Of a stretch of 64,000 nt of DNA, positions 15,464 through 24,774 are shown one piece after another (positions within the stretch are counted from its first letter, which is position 1; the number at the start of each line of letters is the position of its first letter). The position numbers were made by a program, and so were the translations under genes. The notes under the pieces were generated by a model, which did no database searches, was not told the origin of the DNA, and was given only the letters and a program-made list of their open reading frames with translations. Source of the DNA: Herminiimonas arsenicoxydans. Its GTDB lineage: Bacteria > Pseudomonadota > Gammaproteobacteria > Burkholderiales > Burkholderiaceae_D. The stretch covers positions 2,108,001-2,172,000 of the forward strand of contig CU207211.1 of NCBI GenBank assembly GCA_000026125.1. Reading direction: 5' to 3'.

Positions 15464-15553
15464 TGGCGGAAGCGGTGAGATTCGAACTCACGAACGGGAT
15501 AAACCGTCGCCAGTTTTCAAGACTGGTGCCTTCAACCACTCGGCCACGCTTCC
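15464..15553 (-). tRNA. tRNA-Ser (UGA anticodon)
   Basis: Read on the minus strand it begins GGAAGCGTGGCCGAGTGG, has the anticodon stem-loop CCAGT-CTTGAAA-ACTGG (anticodon TGA), a long variable arm as in all class II serine tRNAs, the GTTCGAATC T-loop, and ends CGCTTCCG followed by an encoded CCA. The acceptor stem pairs GGAAGCG with CGCTTCC. It reads UCA and other UCN serine codons. Transposon DNA begins 31 bp beyond its 3' end. Confidence 0.96.
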
Positions 15554-15706
15554 ATCTGGATATCGACAGATGAGCTGTATCGGTCCGATTCAAACCTTGC
15601 TGCACAGGACGTGCAAACTATCGGCGACCATGCTCATCAACTTCCAAGAGGTCGCATTATACCTAAGTCTCTCTGGAATGCAGGCTGTCGGCCGATAATT
15701 TATCGT

Positions 15707-16951
15707 CTATTCGGCTAAAAACATTTGCTGCAGATCATTCAAGAAGCGCTGGCCCAGCTCGGTCGGCTTGATCGTTTTATGGTCGCGGTACAACAAGCCT
15801 TTGTCTTCTGCTGCACGCAATGCACGCTCGATAGCATTCAAGGGCATGCCTGTGCGATCGGCAAACAGGTTTACTTCCACGCCATTGGTCAAACGCATCG
15901 CGTTGAGCATGAACTCAAAACCAAGCTCTGAACGGCTGATTTCCGTCTCTTCCTGGATCGGATTGCCAAGACGCATCTGTTCCATGTACGACTTCGGCTG
16001 CTTGTAGCGCGCCTGCCGAATCACGCGATGCGGGAACGATAGTTTGGTGTGCGCACCGGCACCGATGCCGAGATAATCGCCGAACTGCCAATAATTAAGG
16101 TTGTGCCGTGCCTGGCGCTTCGGCTGCGCATAGGCAGAGACTTCATAGTGCTGATAACCGGCGGCAGTGGTTTCTTCCGCAATCATGTCTTGCATGTCGG
16201 CACTGGCATCGTCGTCCGGCACCACCGGCGGATACTTGGCGAAGACGGTATTCGGCTCCATCGTCAGGTGATACAGCGACAGATGCGGCGGTGCGAATGC
16301 GATTGCAGTCTGCACATCCTGTCGCGCTTCTTCCAGTGTTTGCGATGGCAAGGCGTACATCAAATCAAGATTGAAATTTTCGAAATTCGCCATCGCGATA
16401 TCGACCGCACGACGCGCCTCATCGCCATCATGAATACGCCCTAACGCTTGCAGATGTCTGGCATTGAAGCTCTGTATGCCGATCGACAGACGATTGACGC
16501 CACTGCTGCGATACGACTTGAACTTCTCTGCCTCGAAAGTGCCCGGATTGGCTTCCATCGTGATTTCTACTGCGCCATCCAGCGGCAGCAAAGTGCGAAT
16601 ATCGGAGAGCAGGCGATCCAGTCCCTTTGCCGACAACAGGCTTGGTGTACCGCCACCGATGAAGATCGTGTAAATCTTGCGGCCCCAGATCAATGGCAAT
16701 GCCTGTTCCAGATCGGCACGCAAGGCGGACAGATATTCGTCTTCCGGAAAGCCGCCTGTCGCCTCATGCGAATTGAAGTCGCAGTACGGACACTTCTTCA
16801 CGCACCACGGGAAATGCACGTACAGCGATAACGGCGGCAACGCAGTCAGATTGAGCGCACCGGGCTGGAGGTAGGCGGTGGCGGCGCGTGCAGGTTGCGA
16901 GTGATCGAGATTGAATGCAGCGTCATTGCCTATCGGTTTGATCGGGATCAT
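15707..16951 (-). CDS. hemW: Radical SAM haem-binding protein HemW
   Basis: A 414-aa radical SAM protein. The cluster motif C-x3-C-x2-C is in PWCVKKCPYCDFNS (about residues 50-63), with the glycine-rich SAM site GGGTPSLL soon after and a C-terminal HemW-type helical domain. HemW is related to coproporphyrinogen dehydrogenase HemN but is now seen as a haem chaperone; older annotations call it HemN-like. The start at 16951 overlaps the stop of rdgB by four bases (ATGA), showing translational coupling; longer frames run back into rdgB. A Leu/Pro-rich extension of about 40 residues precedes the core. Confidence 0.88.
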   Translation of the reverse strand: MIPIKPIGNDAAFNLDHSQPARAATAYLQPGALNLTALPPLSLYVHFPWCVKKCPYCDFNSHEATGGFPEDEYLSALRADLEQALPLIWGRKIYTIFIGGGTPSLLSAKGLDRLLSDIRTLLPLDGAVEITMEANPGTFEAEKFKSYRSSGVNRLSIGIQSFNARHLQALGRIHDGDEARRAVDIAMANFENFNLDLMYALPSQTLEEARQDVQTAIAFAPPHLSLYHLTMEPNTVFAKYPPVVPDDDASADMQDMIAEETTAAGYQHYEVSAYAQPKRQARHNLNYWQFGDYLGIGAGAHTKLSFPHRVIRQARYKQPKSYMEQMRLGNPIQEETEISRSELGFEFMLNAMRLTNGVEVNLFADRTGMPLNAIERALRAAEDKGLLYRDHKTIKPTELGQRFLNDLQQMFLAE

Positions 16952-17532
16952 CGCAACTTCTCGATCAGCGCACGCAGGGCTTGCCCGCGATGCGACAGGC
17001 GGTTCTTTTCTTCCGACGTTAATTCTGCTGCGGTCTTTTGCAACTCTGGAATCCAGAAATACGGATCGTAGCCAAAGCCGCCCTGCCCGCGCGGCTCTGC
17101 CAGCATTTCGCCATTCCAGCGACCGTCGGCGATCACTGGTTGCGGATCGTCGGCGTGACGCACAAAGACCAGCACGCAATAGTAGTAAGCGGATTTATCT
17201 GCGTGTGCGGCCAGATCGGCGATCAGTTTTTCATTGTTGCGCTGATCGGATTTCGGCTCGCCTGCATAACGTGCGGAATACACGCCGGGCGCACCGCCCA
17301 GTGCATTGACGCAGACGCCGGAATCGTCGGCCAGCGCCGGCTTGCCGGTCAGACGTGCGGCATGGCGCGCCTTGGCAATTGCATTCTCGACAAAAGTGAC
17401 GTGCGGCTCTTCCGCTTCCGGCACATTGAATTCGGACTGGGTATGCAAATCGAAATTGATGGGCGCGAGCAATGCGCTGAATTCTTTCAATTTACCGGCG
17501 TTATTGGAGGCGAGGATGAGGGTACGCGACAT
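16948..17532 (-). CDS. rdgB: Non-canonical purine NTP pyrophosphatase (ITPase/XTPase)
   Basis: A 194-aa HAM1/RdgB family enzyme. It opens with LILASNNAGKLKEFSALL (the substrate-binding S/TxNxxK motif) and has ALADDSGVCVNALGGAPGVYSARYAG near 65-90 with the catalytic Asp. Near the C-terminus are QGGFGYDPYF and LSHRGQALRAL. It hydrolyses dITP, dXTP and ITP to monophosphates, keeping deaminated purines out of DNA and RNA. It lies between rph and hemW, the common betaproteobacterial order, and overlaps hemW by four bases. Confidence 0.95.
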   Translation of the reverse strand: MSRTLILASNNAGKLKEFSALLAPINFDLHTQSEFNVPEAEEPHVTFVENAIAKARHAARLTGKPALADDSGVCVNALGGAPGVYSARYAGEPKSDQRNNEKLIADLAAHADKSAYYYCVLVFVRHADDPQPVIADGRWNGEMLAEPRGQGGFGYDPYFWIPELQKTAAELTSEEKNRLSHRGQALRALIEKLR

Positions 17533-17562
17533 GAAATCTAATCAATCCAAAATTAAAACGAT

Positions 17563-17594
17563 ATAAAAAACCCGGCATCAACAGCAGCCGGGTT
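17563..17594 (-). terminator. Terminator between rph and rdgB
   Basis: Stem AACCCGGC/GCCGGGTT with a T-run on the minus strand, downstream of rph and upstream of rdgB. It may reduce but need not abolish read-through into rdgB. Confidence 0.75.
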
Positions 17595-17658
17595 ATGCAA
17601 GGCAAAAAACCTTGGCGATTACATTAAAACAAGCTTGCGGGTCTGACGTAGCTCTATT

Positions 17659-18393
17659 TTACGCAGCAATCGCCAAGGCCTGTTTTTGCATCACGATCAG
17701 GTCGCGGATGCCGTCTTGCGCCAGATCCAGCAGGCGATCCATCGTGGCGCGATCGAAGGCCGCACCTTCCGCCGTACCCTGCACTTCAATGAAGTGGCCG
17801 GCATCGGTCATGACGATGTTCATATCGGTATCGCAATCCGAATCTTCGTCGTAATCAAGATCCAGCACGGGCTGTCCTTTGTAGACGCCGACCGAAATCG
17901 CCGCGACAAAATGCTTGAGCGGGATGGCAGGAATCACATTCTGCGCCACCAGCTTGCTGAAAGCATCGTAGGCGGCAACCATGGTGCCGGTGATCGCGGC
18001 AGTACGCGTACCGCCGTCAGCCTGGATGACGTCGCAATCCAGATGCAGCGTACGTTCGCCAAACGCCTGCAGATCAAATGCTGCGCGCAGGGAACGGCCG
18101 ATCAGGCGTTGAATTTCCTGCGTGCGACCGGACTGCTTGCCGCGTGCCGCTTCGCGATCCATGCGCGTATGCGTCGAGCGCGGCAGCATGCCGTATTCCG
18201 CTGTCAGCCAGCCCTGGCCTTTGCCTTTTAAAAATCCGGGTACGCGATCTTCGATACTCGCGGTGCAGATGACTTTGGTGTCGCCGCATTCAATCAGTAC
18301 GGAACCTTCGGCATGCTTGGTGTAATTGCGGATAAATTTGATTGCGCGCAAGGCATCAGCGGCGCGTCCGCTGGGACGATTTTCATACGACAT
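17659..18393 (-). CDS. rph: Ribonuclease PH
   Basis: A 244-aa phosphorolytic 3'-5' exoribonuclease that trims tRNA 3' ends. Family motifs are clear: [19 protein letters not shown] (residues 30-48), [53 protein letters not shown], and [16 protein letters not shown] near the C-terminus. Length is that of the family. It starts 7 bp after the PP2C phosphatase stop, so the two are co-transcribed. Confidence 0.96.
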   Translation of the reverse strand: MSYENRPSGRAADALRAIKFIRNYTKHAEGSVLIECGDTKVICTASIEDRVPGFLKGKGQGWLTAEYGMLPRSTHTRMDREAARGKQSGRTQEIQRLIGRSLRAAFDLQAFGERTLHLDCDVIQADGGTRTAAITGTMVAAYDAFSKLVAQNVIPAIPLKHFVAAISVGVYKGQPVLDLDYDEDSDCDTDMNIVMTDAGHFIEVQGTAEGAAFDRATMDRLLDLAQDGIRDLIVMQKQALAIAA

Positions 18394-18399
18394 GAGACA

Positions 18400-19329
18400 T
18401 TAATTCCTGGAAGTGATACGGGATGATTTATCGATGGCGTTGCGGATTTCTTCAATCGCTTTTTCGATTTCCGAATCGTTATACGTGTCGGCGTTCTCCA
18501 GATCAAGATGCCGTGGCGCCTGGATCGTGGTAGTCACGCTGCCTATCGGTAGCGTATGCGTGGTGATGGTGCTGTTGCCTTGCAGGTTTTCACTGCTTTC
18601 CCACATCATCGCCAGCGCGGTGACATTATCGCCTGTTTTTCCGGCGATGCCGGTAGCCGTGCTCAACAATTCGGGGATGGCGCGCACGATCGTATTGCTG
18701 TGCAGGCGTTGCGCCAGTTCATGGTCCGGCAAAACCGACCACAAACCGTCCGAACACAGCAGCATGACATCGCCAGCCTGCAGGCTGACACGGCGCGAAA
18801 TTTCAACAATGGGCATGTTGGGCGCGCCCAGGCAGTTGAACAGCTTGTTGCGATCCGGATGTGTCTCGCGCTCGGAGGCATCGACCTTGCCTTGCGCAAT
18901 CAGGGTTTCGATACGTGAATGATCGCGTGTGCGCGCCAGTATCTGGCCGCCGCGCATCCAATACAAACGCGAATCGCCGCAATGCGCCCACATCGCACTG
19001 TTGTGCTGGATCAGGCAGGCGACGATGGTGGTGCGCGGTGTTTCCGGCAGATTGTTGATGGCGCGGTAGCGATGAATCTCGCGATGCGCGGCAAAAAAAC
19101 TGTCTTCAAGGAAGCGCTCCGGTTTTTTCACATACGGCGTGGCGTTTTCCTGAAACAGCGAAGCGATCGTCTGCATCGCAATCTGCGCCGCCATTTCACC
19201 CATGATGTGGCCGCCCATGCCGTCCGCCACCAGCAAAAGCAGCGCGTCGCGTGTAAAACTGTAGCCCATCCGGTCCTGATTGTTCTTGCGACCGCCGATG
19301 TGGCTTTCTTGATAAACAGAGAATCGCAT
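18400..19329 (-). CDS. PP2C-type Ser/Thr protein phosphatase
   Basis: A 309-aa PPM-family phosphatase. The metal-binding motifs are present: RKNNQDRMGY (about 14-23), LLLVADGMGGH (31-41), CGDSRLYW, LLCSDGLWSVL and GKTGDNVTALAM. There is no membrane segment, so it is cytoplasmic. An extra 50 or so residues follow the catalytic domain. The neighbouring upstream gene encodes a Ser/Thr kinase, so the pair probably sets the phosphorylation state of shared targets. It reads into rph with a 6-bp gap, linking it to RNA processing by operon position. Confidence 0.9.
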   Translation of the reverse strand: MRFSVYQESHIGGRKNNQDRMGYSFTRDALLLLVADGMGGHIMGEMAAQIAMQTIASLFQENATPYVKKPERFLEDSFFAAHREIHRYRAINNLPETPRTTIVACLIQHNSAMWAHCGDSRLYWMRGGQILARTRDHSRIETLIAQGKVDASERETHPDRNKLFNCLGAPNMPIVEISRRVSLQAGDVMLLCSDGLWSVLPDHELAQRLHSNTIVRAIPELLSTATGIAGKTGDNVTALAMMWESSENLQGNSTITTHTLPIGSVTTTIQAPRHLDLENADTYNDSEIEKAIEEIRNAIDKSSRITSRN

Positions 19330-19366
19330 AGAGTCGTCGAATAAGAGTTACGGCAATGAGTAAGGA

Positions 19367-20374
19367 TTAACGTGTATTTTCTTGTATGGTCGTACTGAGG
19401 GCATTCGATTTCCTGCCCAGCCCACTGAACATGCTTTTCAGTTTGCGCGTGACCTGCTGCAATTTGGCATCGCCCTGTTTATCCGAGATCGGTTCGCGCA
19501 AGGCCTTTTGCAGCGCAAACACGCTTTGCGGGCGTTCCAGCGGATCTATCATCAGGCTCCAGCGTATGACCTTGATCAAATCCGACGAATAGACGCCTTC
19601 CAGCTTGTTGAAATGGCCATCCATCTTGTCGTTGAGCTTGCGCTGATCAGCCGGTTGCGGCGGTGCACCCACCATGCAGGCGAACATCGACGCGCCTATG
19701 CTGTAAATATCCGTCCATGGTCCCAGATTGCCGTTCTTCACGTACAACTCCGGTGGCGCAAAACCCGGCGTATACATCGGATACAGTTTCGGCAAATCCG
19801 CTTTCAGCGTTTGTCGCGCCGCACCGAAATCCAGCAGGATAGGCGTGCCATCCACGCGCAGATAGATATTCGCAGGCTTCAAATCCAGATGCAGCAGTTT
19901 ATTGGTATGCACTTCGCGCAAACCGTTCATCACATGGCTGAACATCTTGCGGATGAAGCGCTCCGATACCAGTGGTTTCTCGCCCTTGTCGCGACGGCGC
20001 AGAATGTGATCCTGCAGCGAGCGGCCGGACTCGTAACCCATGACCATATAGACGGTTTCGTTGGCGCGAAAAAAATTGGTGACGCTGACCACATTCGGAT
20101 GAGCAATCCGCGCCAGTGCGCGGCCTTCCTCAAAAAAGCATTTCAAACCGATGCGGAAAACCGGCAGATTTTCCGGCGAAATCGCCGGCACCAGTTCGCC
20201 CGGCTGACGCAGCGCCAATGAACTAGGCAGGTATTCCTTGATCGCAACCGCATTGCCATCTTCGTCATAGGCAAGATAGACGATACTGAACCCGCCAGAC
20301 GCAATCTTCTTTACAATGCGATATCCAGCGATCTCCAGCCCATCCGGTAACGGAGCATTGTTTTGCGCAGCCAT
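19367..20374 (-). CDS. Ser/Thr protein kinase (Hanks type)
   Basis: A 335-aa bacterial eukaryote-like kinase. Visible subdomains are the glycine-rich loop IASGGFSIVYLAYD (about 22-35), the Lys in NAVAIKEYLP, the catalytic loop HLDLKPANIYLR (Asp and Asn present; the usual Arg is Leu), and the DFGAAR metal loop. The loss of the HRD arginine suggests no need for activation-loop phosphorylation (inference). There is no transmembrane or PASTA domain, so it is soluble. It lies 37 bp upstream of the PP2C gene and is divergent from yicC. Confidence 0.9.
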   Translation of the reverse strand: MAAQNNAPLPDGLEIAGYRIVKKIASGGFSIVYLAYDEDGNAVAIKEYLPSSLALRQPGELVPAISPENLPVFRIGLKCFFEEGRALARIAHPNVVSVTNFFRANETVYMVMGYESGRSLQDHILRRRDKGEKPLVSERFIRKMFSHVMNGLREVHTNKLLHLDLKPANIYLRVDGTPILLDFGAARQTLKADLPKLYPMYTPGFAPPELYVKNGNLGPWTDIYSIGASMFACMVGAPPQPADQRKLNDKMDGHFNKLEGVYSSDLIKVIRWSLMIDPLERPQSVFALQKALREPISDKQGDAKLQQVTRKLKSMFSGLGRKSNALSTTIQENTR

Positions 20375-20500
20375 GTCGTCCTGTTTAGTTTCAGTCGCGT
20401 TGATTCAAGATTGAATGGCGCGCGACAAAAATTGAAATGGCAATATTGTCTGCCTCTTGTCTCCCCGTCCGGCTCAGGCAACAGGGTTCGTTGTGGATTG

Positions 20501-20509
20501 TGTGGATAA
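20501..20509 (-). promoter_or_regulatory. DnaA-box-like sequence upstream of yicC
   Basis: TGTGGATAA, the reverse complement of the consensus DnaA box TTATCCACA, lies in the divergent kinase/yicC promoter region. Single boxes occur by chance and its role is unproven. Confidence 0.35.
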
Positions 20510-20545
20510 ATCACCACTTTGTAAAGTAAAACCGAGGAACTGATT

Positions 20546-21463
20546 TTGACCATTTGCAGCATGACCGGCTACGCGGTTACCACTCACGAGACCAGCAACG
20601 GCACATTGACGATCGAGATCAAAAGCGTCAATTCACGCTTTCTCGATTTGCAATTTCGCATCAACGACGATTTGCGCGCGCTTGAACCTTCCCTGCGCGA
20701 AGCGATCATGGCGCGCGTTACCCGCGGCAAGGTCGAATGCCGTTTGAGCTTCGGCCGCAAAGTTGCCACCGACACCACGCAAGCACTGAATGCGACTGCC
20801 CTGAATGCATTGGCAGCACTGCAAACTGATCTGCGCCGGCAATTTACCGACGCAGCGCCTTTGTCGGTCGGCGAATTACTCCGCTGGCCTGGCGTCATCG
20901 AAGAAGCTGAAATGAGCCAGGACACCCTGCAAGCCGACGTCATCGCGGCCATGCAAACCACCATGACGGCGTTTGTCGAAAGCCGCGCGCGCGAAGGCAA
21001 TGCCCTGCAAACGATGCTGCTTGCACGCGTCAGCGATATGGAAGAAATCGTCTTGCGCATCGCACCGCTGATCCCTCAGGTCATCGCACAGTTCCAGCAA
21101 AAAGCCACCGACCGCATGCAGGAAGCACTGGGCCTGGCTGTCAGAAACGGGGACGCTAACGCACAGTCGGCCATCAGCCGTGAAGAAGCGCTGGACAGAA
21201 TCCGTCAGGAAGTCACGCTGTACGGCATACGCGTCGATGTGGCGGAAGAGCTGACCCGTCTGTCCGCACACTTGGGCGAAACCCGCGTTATCCTGGAAAA
21301 AGGCGGTCAGGTCGGCAAACGCCTGGACTTCATGATGCAGGAGCTCAATCGCGAAGCCAATACAGTCGGCTCCAAGGCTGCGCTCAAGGAATTGTCCGAC
21401 GCTTCAATGGCGATGAAATTGCTGATCGAACAAATGCGCGAACAGGTGCAAAATCTGGAATAA
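20546..21463 (+). CDS. yicC: YicC family endoribonuclease-like protein
   Basis: A 305-aa YicC protein. The TTG at 20546 is taken as the start because the conserved SMTGYA motif begins at residue 5 and a GAGG ribosome binding site lies about ten bases upstream. Typical segments are IEIKSVNSRFLDLQFR (25-40), TRGKVECRLSF, and the C-terminal HLGETRVILEKGGQVGKRLDF with MQELNREANTVGSKA. In E. coli YicC influences sRNA decay, and related proteins are ribonucleases. It is followed by gmk, rpoZ and spoT, the widespread proteobacterial order. Confidence 0.92.
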   Translation: MTICSMTGYAVTTHETSNGTLTIEIKSVNSRFLDLQFRINDDLRALEPSLREAIMARVTRGKVECRLSFGRKVATDTTQALNATALNALAALQTDLRRQFTDAAPLSVGELLRWPGVIEEAEMSQDTLQADVIAAMQTTMTAFVESRAREGNALQTMLLARVSDMEEIVLRIAPLIPQVIAQFQQKATDRMQEALGLAVRNGDANAQSAISREEALDRIRQEVTLYGIRVDVAEELTRLSAHLGETRVILEKGGQVGKRLDFMMQELNREANTVGSKAALKELSDASMAMKLLIEQMREQVQNLE

Positions 21464-21549
21464 ATCCGGCACAAGCGGCGCGACAACGCTGCCGCTTGCA
21501 TGCCGCATGTCTTGTAATTTAACCATTAAAACCGTAATCAGGGACGCAG

Positions 21550-22194
21550 ATGTCTGAGCAAGCCACTTCTTCCGGCAGTTTATTTTTGGTCGTTGCGCCG
21601 TCGGGCGCCGGCAAATCAAGCCTGGTCAATGCCTTGCTGGAGCAAGAGCCATCGATCAAGTTATCGATTTCATACACAACCCGGCCGCCGCGACCGAATG
21701 ATCAGCACGGGCGTGAATATTTTTTCACTACGGTGGAAGATTTTATCGCGCGCCGCAACGCAGGCGAATTTCTCGAATCGGCTGAAGTATTCGGCAATTA
21801 CTATGGTACTTCGCGCGTCCAGATTGCCGAACAAATGGCAACCGGTGTCGATGTTTTGCTCGAAATCGACTGGCAAGGCGCCCAGCAGGTGAAAAAGCAA
21901 TTTCCGCATGCAGTCGGCATTTTTATTCTGCCACCATCGATTGCCGCATTGGAAGAACGCCTGAAAAAACGCGGCCAGGACGATCACGACGTGATTACAC
22001 GCAGGATTCTGGCTGCCGGCGGCGAAATCGCGCACGCGTCGGAGTTCGAATATGTTATTATCAATCAAGAGTTTACAGTCGCTTTAGCCGAGTTAAGTGC
22101 AATTGTTAAAGCCACTCGCTGTCGCTTTGCACAGCAGTCAACCCGGAACGCATCCCTGTTCGCCCAATTGGGCATTCATGCCAATTTAAGCTGA
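21550..22194 (+). CDS. gmk: Guanylate kinase
   Basis: A 214-aa enzyme that phosphorylates GMP to GDP with ATP. The P-loop [17 protein letters not shown] lies at residues 15-31. The GMP-binding [17 protein letters not shown] follows, then [17 protein letters not shown] and a [13 protein letters not shown] stretch. The C-terminal 25 residues are longer than in E. coli. It lies 86 bp after yicC and 22 bp before rpoZ. A GCGGC/GCCGC hairpin (about 21474-21497) separates it from yicC. Confidence 0.96.
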
Positions 22195-22216
22195 TATCGT
22201 ATTTTTAGGAGCACAT

Positions 22217-22420
22217 ATGGCCCGCATCACCATTGAGGACTGCCTCAAACAGATTCCAAACCGCTTTCAACTGACCTTGTGCGCAACTTATCGCGCACGT
22301 CAATTGCTGCAAGGCCACACGCCTAAGGTTGACGCAAAAGACAAGCCAACCGTGATCGCCCTGCGTGAAATCGCAGCTGGCCACGTCGGCATTGAAATGT
22401 TGAAAAAAGTCCCAAGCTAA
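22217..22420 (+). CDS. rpoZ: RNA polymerase omega subunit
   Basis: A 67-aa omega subunit ([20 protein letters not shown] at the N-terminus, then [20 protein letters not shown] and [11 protein letters not shown]). Omega helps fold and assemble the beta' subunit and forms part of a ppGpp site. The AGGAG ribosome binding site lies 6 bp before the ATG. Its place just before spoT is conserved. Confidence 0.96.
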
Positions 22421-22464
22421 TTAACCTATATTGCTAACCGCGATGCGGCTGATAACTGATCAGA

Positions 22465-24747
22465 ATGAGCCTGACACCTGCAGATTCAACGCTATCCGTC
22501 GCTCCCAATAACCGAGCGGTTCCCGACCGCTCGGCCTCCAAGGTTACAACGAACAAATCTCCTGCTTCAACGCCTGCACCGGCTCCCGGCGTGGCGTCTG
22601 TTACGCAACTGACCAACAAACTCGCCGAATACCTGACTCCTTCCGAACTGAAGAAGATCAAGGAAGCCTATCGCTTCTCGGATGAAGCGCATCTTGGTCA
22701 AATGCGCATGTCGGGTGAACCGTATATTTCGCATCCTATCGCTGTCGCTGAAATCTGCGCCGACTGGAAGCTGGATGCCCAGGCGATCATGGCGGCCCTG
22801 CTGCATGACGTAATGGAAGATCAGGACGTACGCAAGGATGAGTTGATCGAACGCTTCGGCGCGCCGGTCGCCAATATTGTCGACGGCCTTTCCAAGCTGG
22901 AGAAACTGGAATTCCAGAGCCAGATCGAGGCGCAGGCTGAAAACTTCCGCAAGATGCTGCTGGCGATGGCACGTGATGTGCGCGTCATCCTCATCAAGCT
23001 GGCCGACCGTCTGCACAATATGCGCACGCTGGGCTCGATGTCCGCCGTCAAGAAACGCCGCATTGCGCGCGAGACGATGGAAGTTTATGTGCCGATCGCA
23101 CATCGCCTCGGCCTGAACAATATTTATCGTGAACTGCAGGACCTGGCTTTTTCGCATCTGTATCCGATGCGTTACAAGACGCTGGGCAAGGCCGTCAAGG
23201 CCGCACGCGGCAATCGCCGCGAAGTAGTCAGCAAGATTCTCGAATCAGTCAACAAAACGCTGGAAGCAACCGGTATCCCGGCACAAGTCTACGGTCGCGA
23301 AAAAACGCTGTACGGCATTTACACCAAAATGCTGAACAAGCGTCTGTCATTCTCGCAGGTGCTGGATATCTACGGCTTCCGCGTGGTAGTCGACAGCTTC
23401 GCGAATTGCTATGTCGCGCTGGGTACGCTGCACGCGCTGTTCAAGCCTATGCCGGGCAAGTTCAAGGATTACATTGCAATCCCAAAACTGAACGGCTACC
23501 AGTCACTGCACACGACATTGATCGGCCCTTACGGCACGCCGGTCGAGTTCCAGATACGTACGCAAGACATGCATCGCGTAGCTGAGTCCGGCGTCGCCGC
23601 ACACTGGCTGTACAAGGACGATGAAGGCAGCCTGAACGATCTGCAGCAGCGCACCCACGCCTGGCTGCAATCGCTGCTCGACATCCAGAAGCAGACTGGC
23701 GATTCGGCCGAGTTCCTGGAACACGTGAAAGTCGATCTGTTCCCCGATTCCGTCTATGTGTTCACGCCGAAATCGAAAATCATCGCCCTGCCGCGTGGCG
23801 CTACCGCGCTGGATTTCGCCTACACGATTCATACCGACGTCGGCGATCAGACCATTGCCGTCAAGATCAATCTGGAACAGGTGCCGTTGCGCACTGAATT
23901 GCGCAACGGCGACATCGTTGAAATCATCACCTCGCCGAGCTCGCGTCCGAATCCGAACTGGCTGGGTTTCGTTCGCACCGGCAAGGCGCGTTCGGCGATT
24001 CGTCACCATCTGCGCACCATCAACCTGGTCGAATCGATCGATCTCGGTCGCAAGCTGCTGGGACAGGCCTTAAGCGCCCTGAATCTGAATCCCGATCTGT
24101 CTCCCGCTGTTACAGAGCGTTTGCTGAACGAATCCAGCGCCAAATCGCTGGATGATCTGTATGCCGATATCGGCGTCGGCAAACGCATGGCAGCGCTGGT
24201 TGCGCGCCACATTCTCGGCATGCTGGAAAACGACACCCCATCGCCGCACCCACTGCTCGACGTCAATGGCGAAGTAGTGAACAAGCAAATCGATCCGGTC
24301 GTCATCTACGGCAGCGAAGGTGTTGCCGTCCAGCTGGCGCCATGCTGCCAGCCGATTCCGGGCGACGCCATCATCGGCCAGATGAAACGCGATCAAGGCC
24401 TGACTATCCACACTCTTGAGTGTGACGTGGCGAGAAGACAGCGTTCGAAAGAACCGGATCGCTGGATTGGGGTCACTTGGGGTGCCGGCATCAATCGTCG
24501 TTTCGATTGCGGCATCACGCTGCTGGCACGCAATGAAAAAGGGATTCTGGCCCGGGTTGCGGCCGAAATCGGCGAATCCGATGCCAATATCACACACGTC
24601 GGCATGGATGAAGATAAGGAACACATGATTACCTATCTGCACTTTACGGTACAGGTCGAAGACCGTGTTCATCTCGCGCGCCTGATGCGTAATCTGCGTG
24701 CGATACCCGGCGTTACCCGTTTGCTGCGGCACAAAGGTACAAGCTAG
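22465..24747 (+). CDS. spoT: Bifunctional (p)ppGpp synthetase/hydrolase SpoT
   Basis: A 760-aa RelA/SpoT homologue. An N-terminal extension of about 45 residues precedes the HD hydrolase domain (HPIAVAEICADWKLD and LLHDVMED, then LADRLHNMRTL near 180). The synthetase domain contains GREKTLYGIYTKM, FKDYIAIPKLNGYQSLHTT and VEFQIRTQDMHRVAESGVAAHWLY. A TGS domain follows (VYVFTPKSKIIALPRGATALDFAY), then the CC/zinc-finger region (LAPCCQPIPGD) and a C-terminal ACT domain. With both active sites intact it should make and degrade (p)ppGpp. It lies 44 bp after rpoZ and stops with TAG. Confidence 0.94.
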   Translation: MSLTPADSTLSVAPNNRAVPDRSASKVTTNKSPASTPAPAPGVASVTQLTNKLAEYLTPSELKKIKEAYRFSDEAHLGQMRMSGEPYISHPIAVAEICADWKLDAQAIMAALLHDVMEDQDVRKDELIERFGAPVANIVDGLSKLEKLEFQSQIEAQAENFRKMLLAMARDVRVILIKLADRLHNMRTLGSMSAVKKRRIARETMEVYVPIAHRLGLNNIYRELQDLAFSHLYPMRYKTLGKAVKAARGNRREVVSKILESVNKTLEATGIPAQVYGREKTLYGIYTKMLNKRLSFSQVLDIYGFRVVVDSFANCYVALGTLHALFKPMPGKFKDYIAIPKLNGYQSLHTTLIGPYGTPVEFQIRTQDMHRVAESGVAAHWLYKDDEGSLNDLQQRTHAWLQSLLDIQKQTGDSAEFLEHVKVDLFPDSVYVFTPKSKIIALPRGATALDFAYTIHTDVGDQTIAVKINLEQVPLRTELRNGDIVEIITSPSSRPNPNWLGFVRTGKARSAIRHHLRTINLVESIDLGRKLLGQALSALNLNPDLSPAVTERLLNESSAKSLDDLYADIGVGKRMAALVARHILGMLENDTPSPHPLLDVNGEVVNKQIDPVVIYGSEGVAVQLAPCCQPIPGDAIIGQMKRDQGLTIHTLECDVARRQRSKEPDRWIGVTWGAGINRRFDCGITLLARNEKGILARVAAEIGESDANITHVGMDEDKEHMITYLHFTVQVEDRVHLARLMRNLRAIPGVTRLLRHKGTS

Positions 24748-24774
24748 TCGCTCGCGCCATCCACCCTGCTGGTA

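Noticed and set aside
6158..15553. Reading the region as a tRNA-integrated genomic island made by a tyrosine integrase
   Set aside because: No integrase gene and no duplicated tRNA 3' end is present; the 5-bp duplication and terminal inverted repeats indicate a DDE-type transposon instead.
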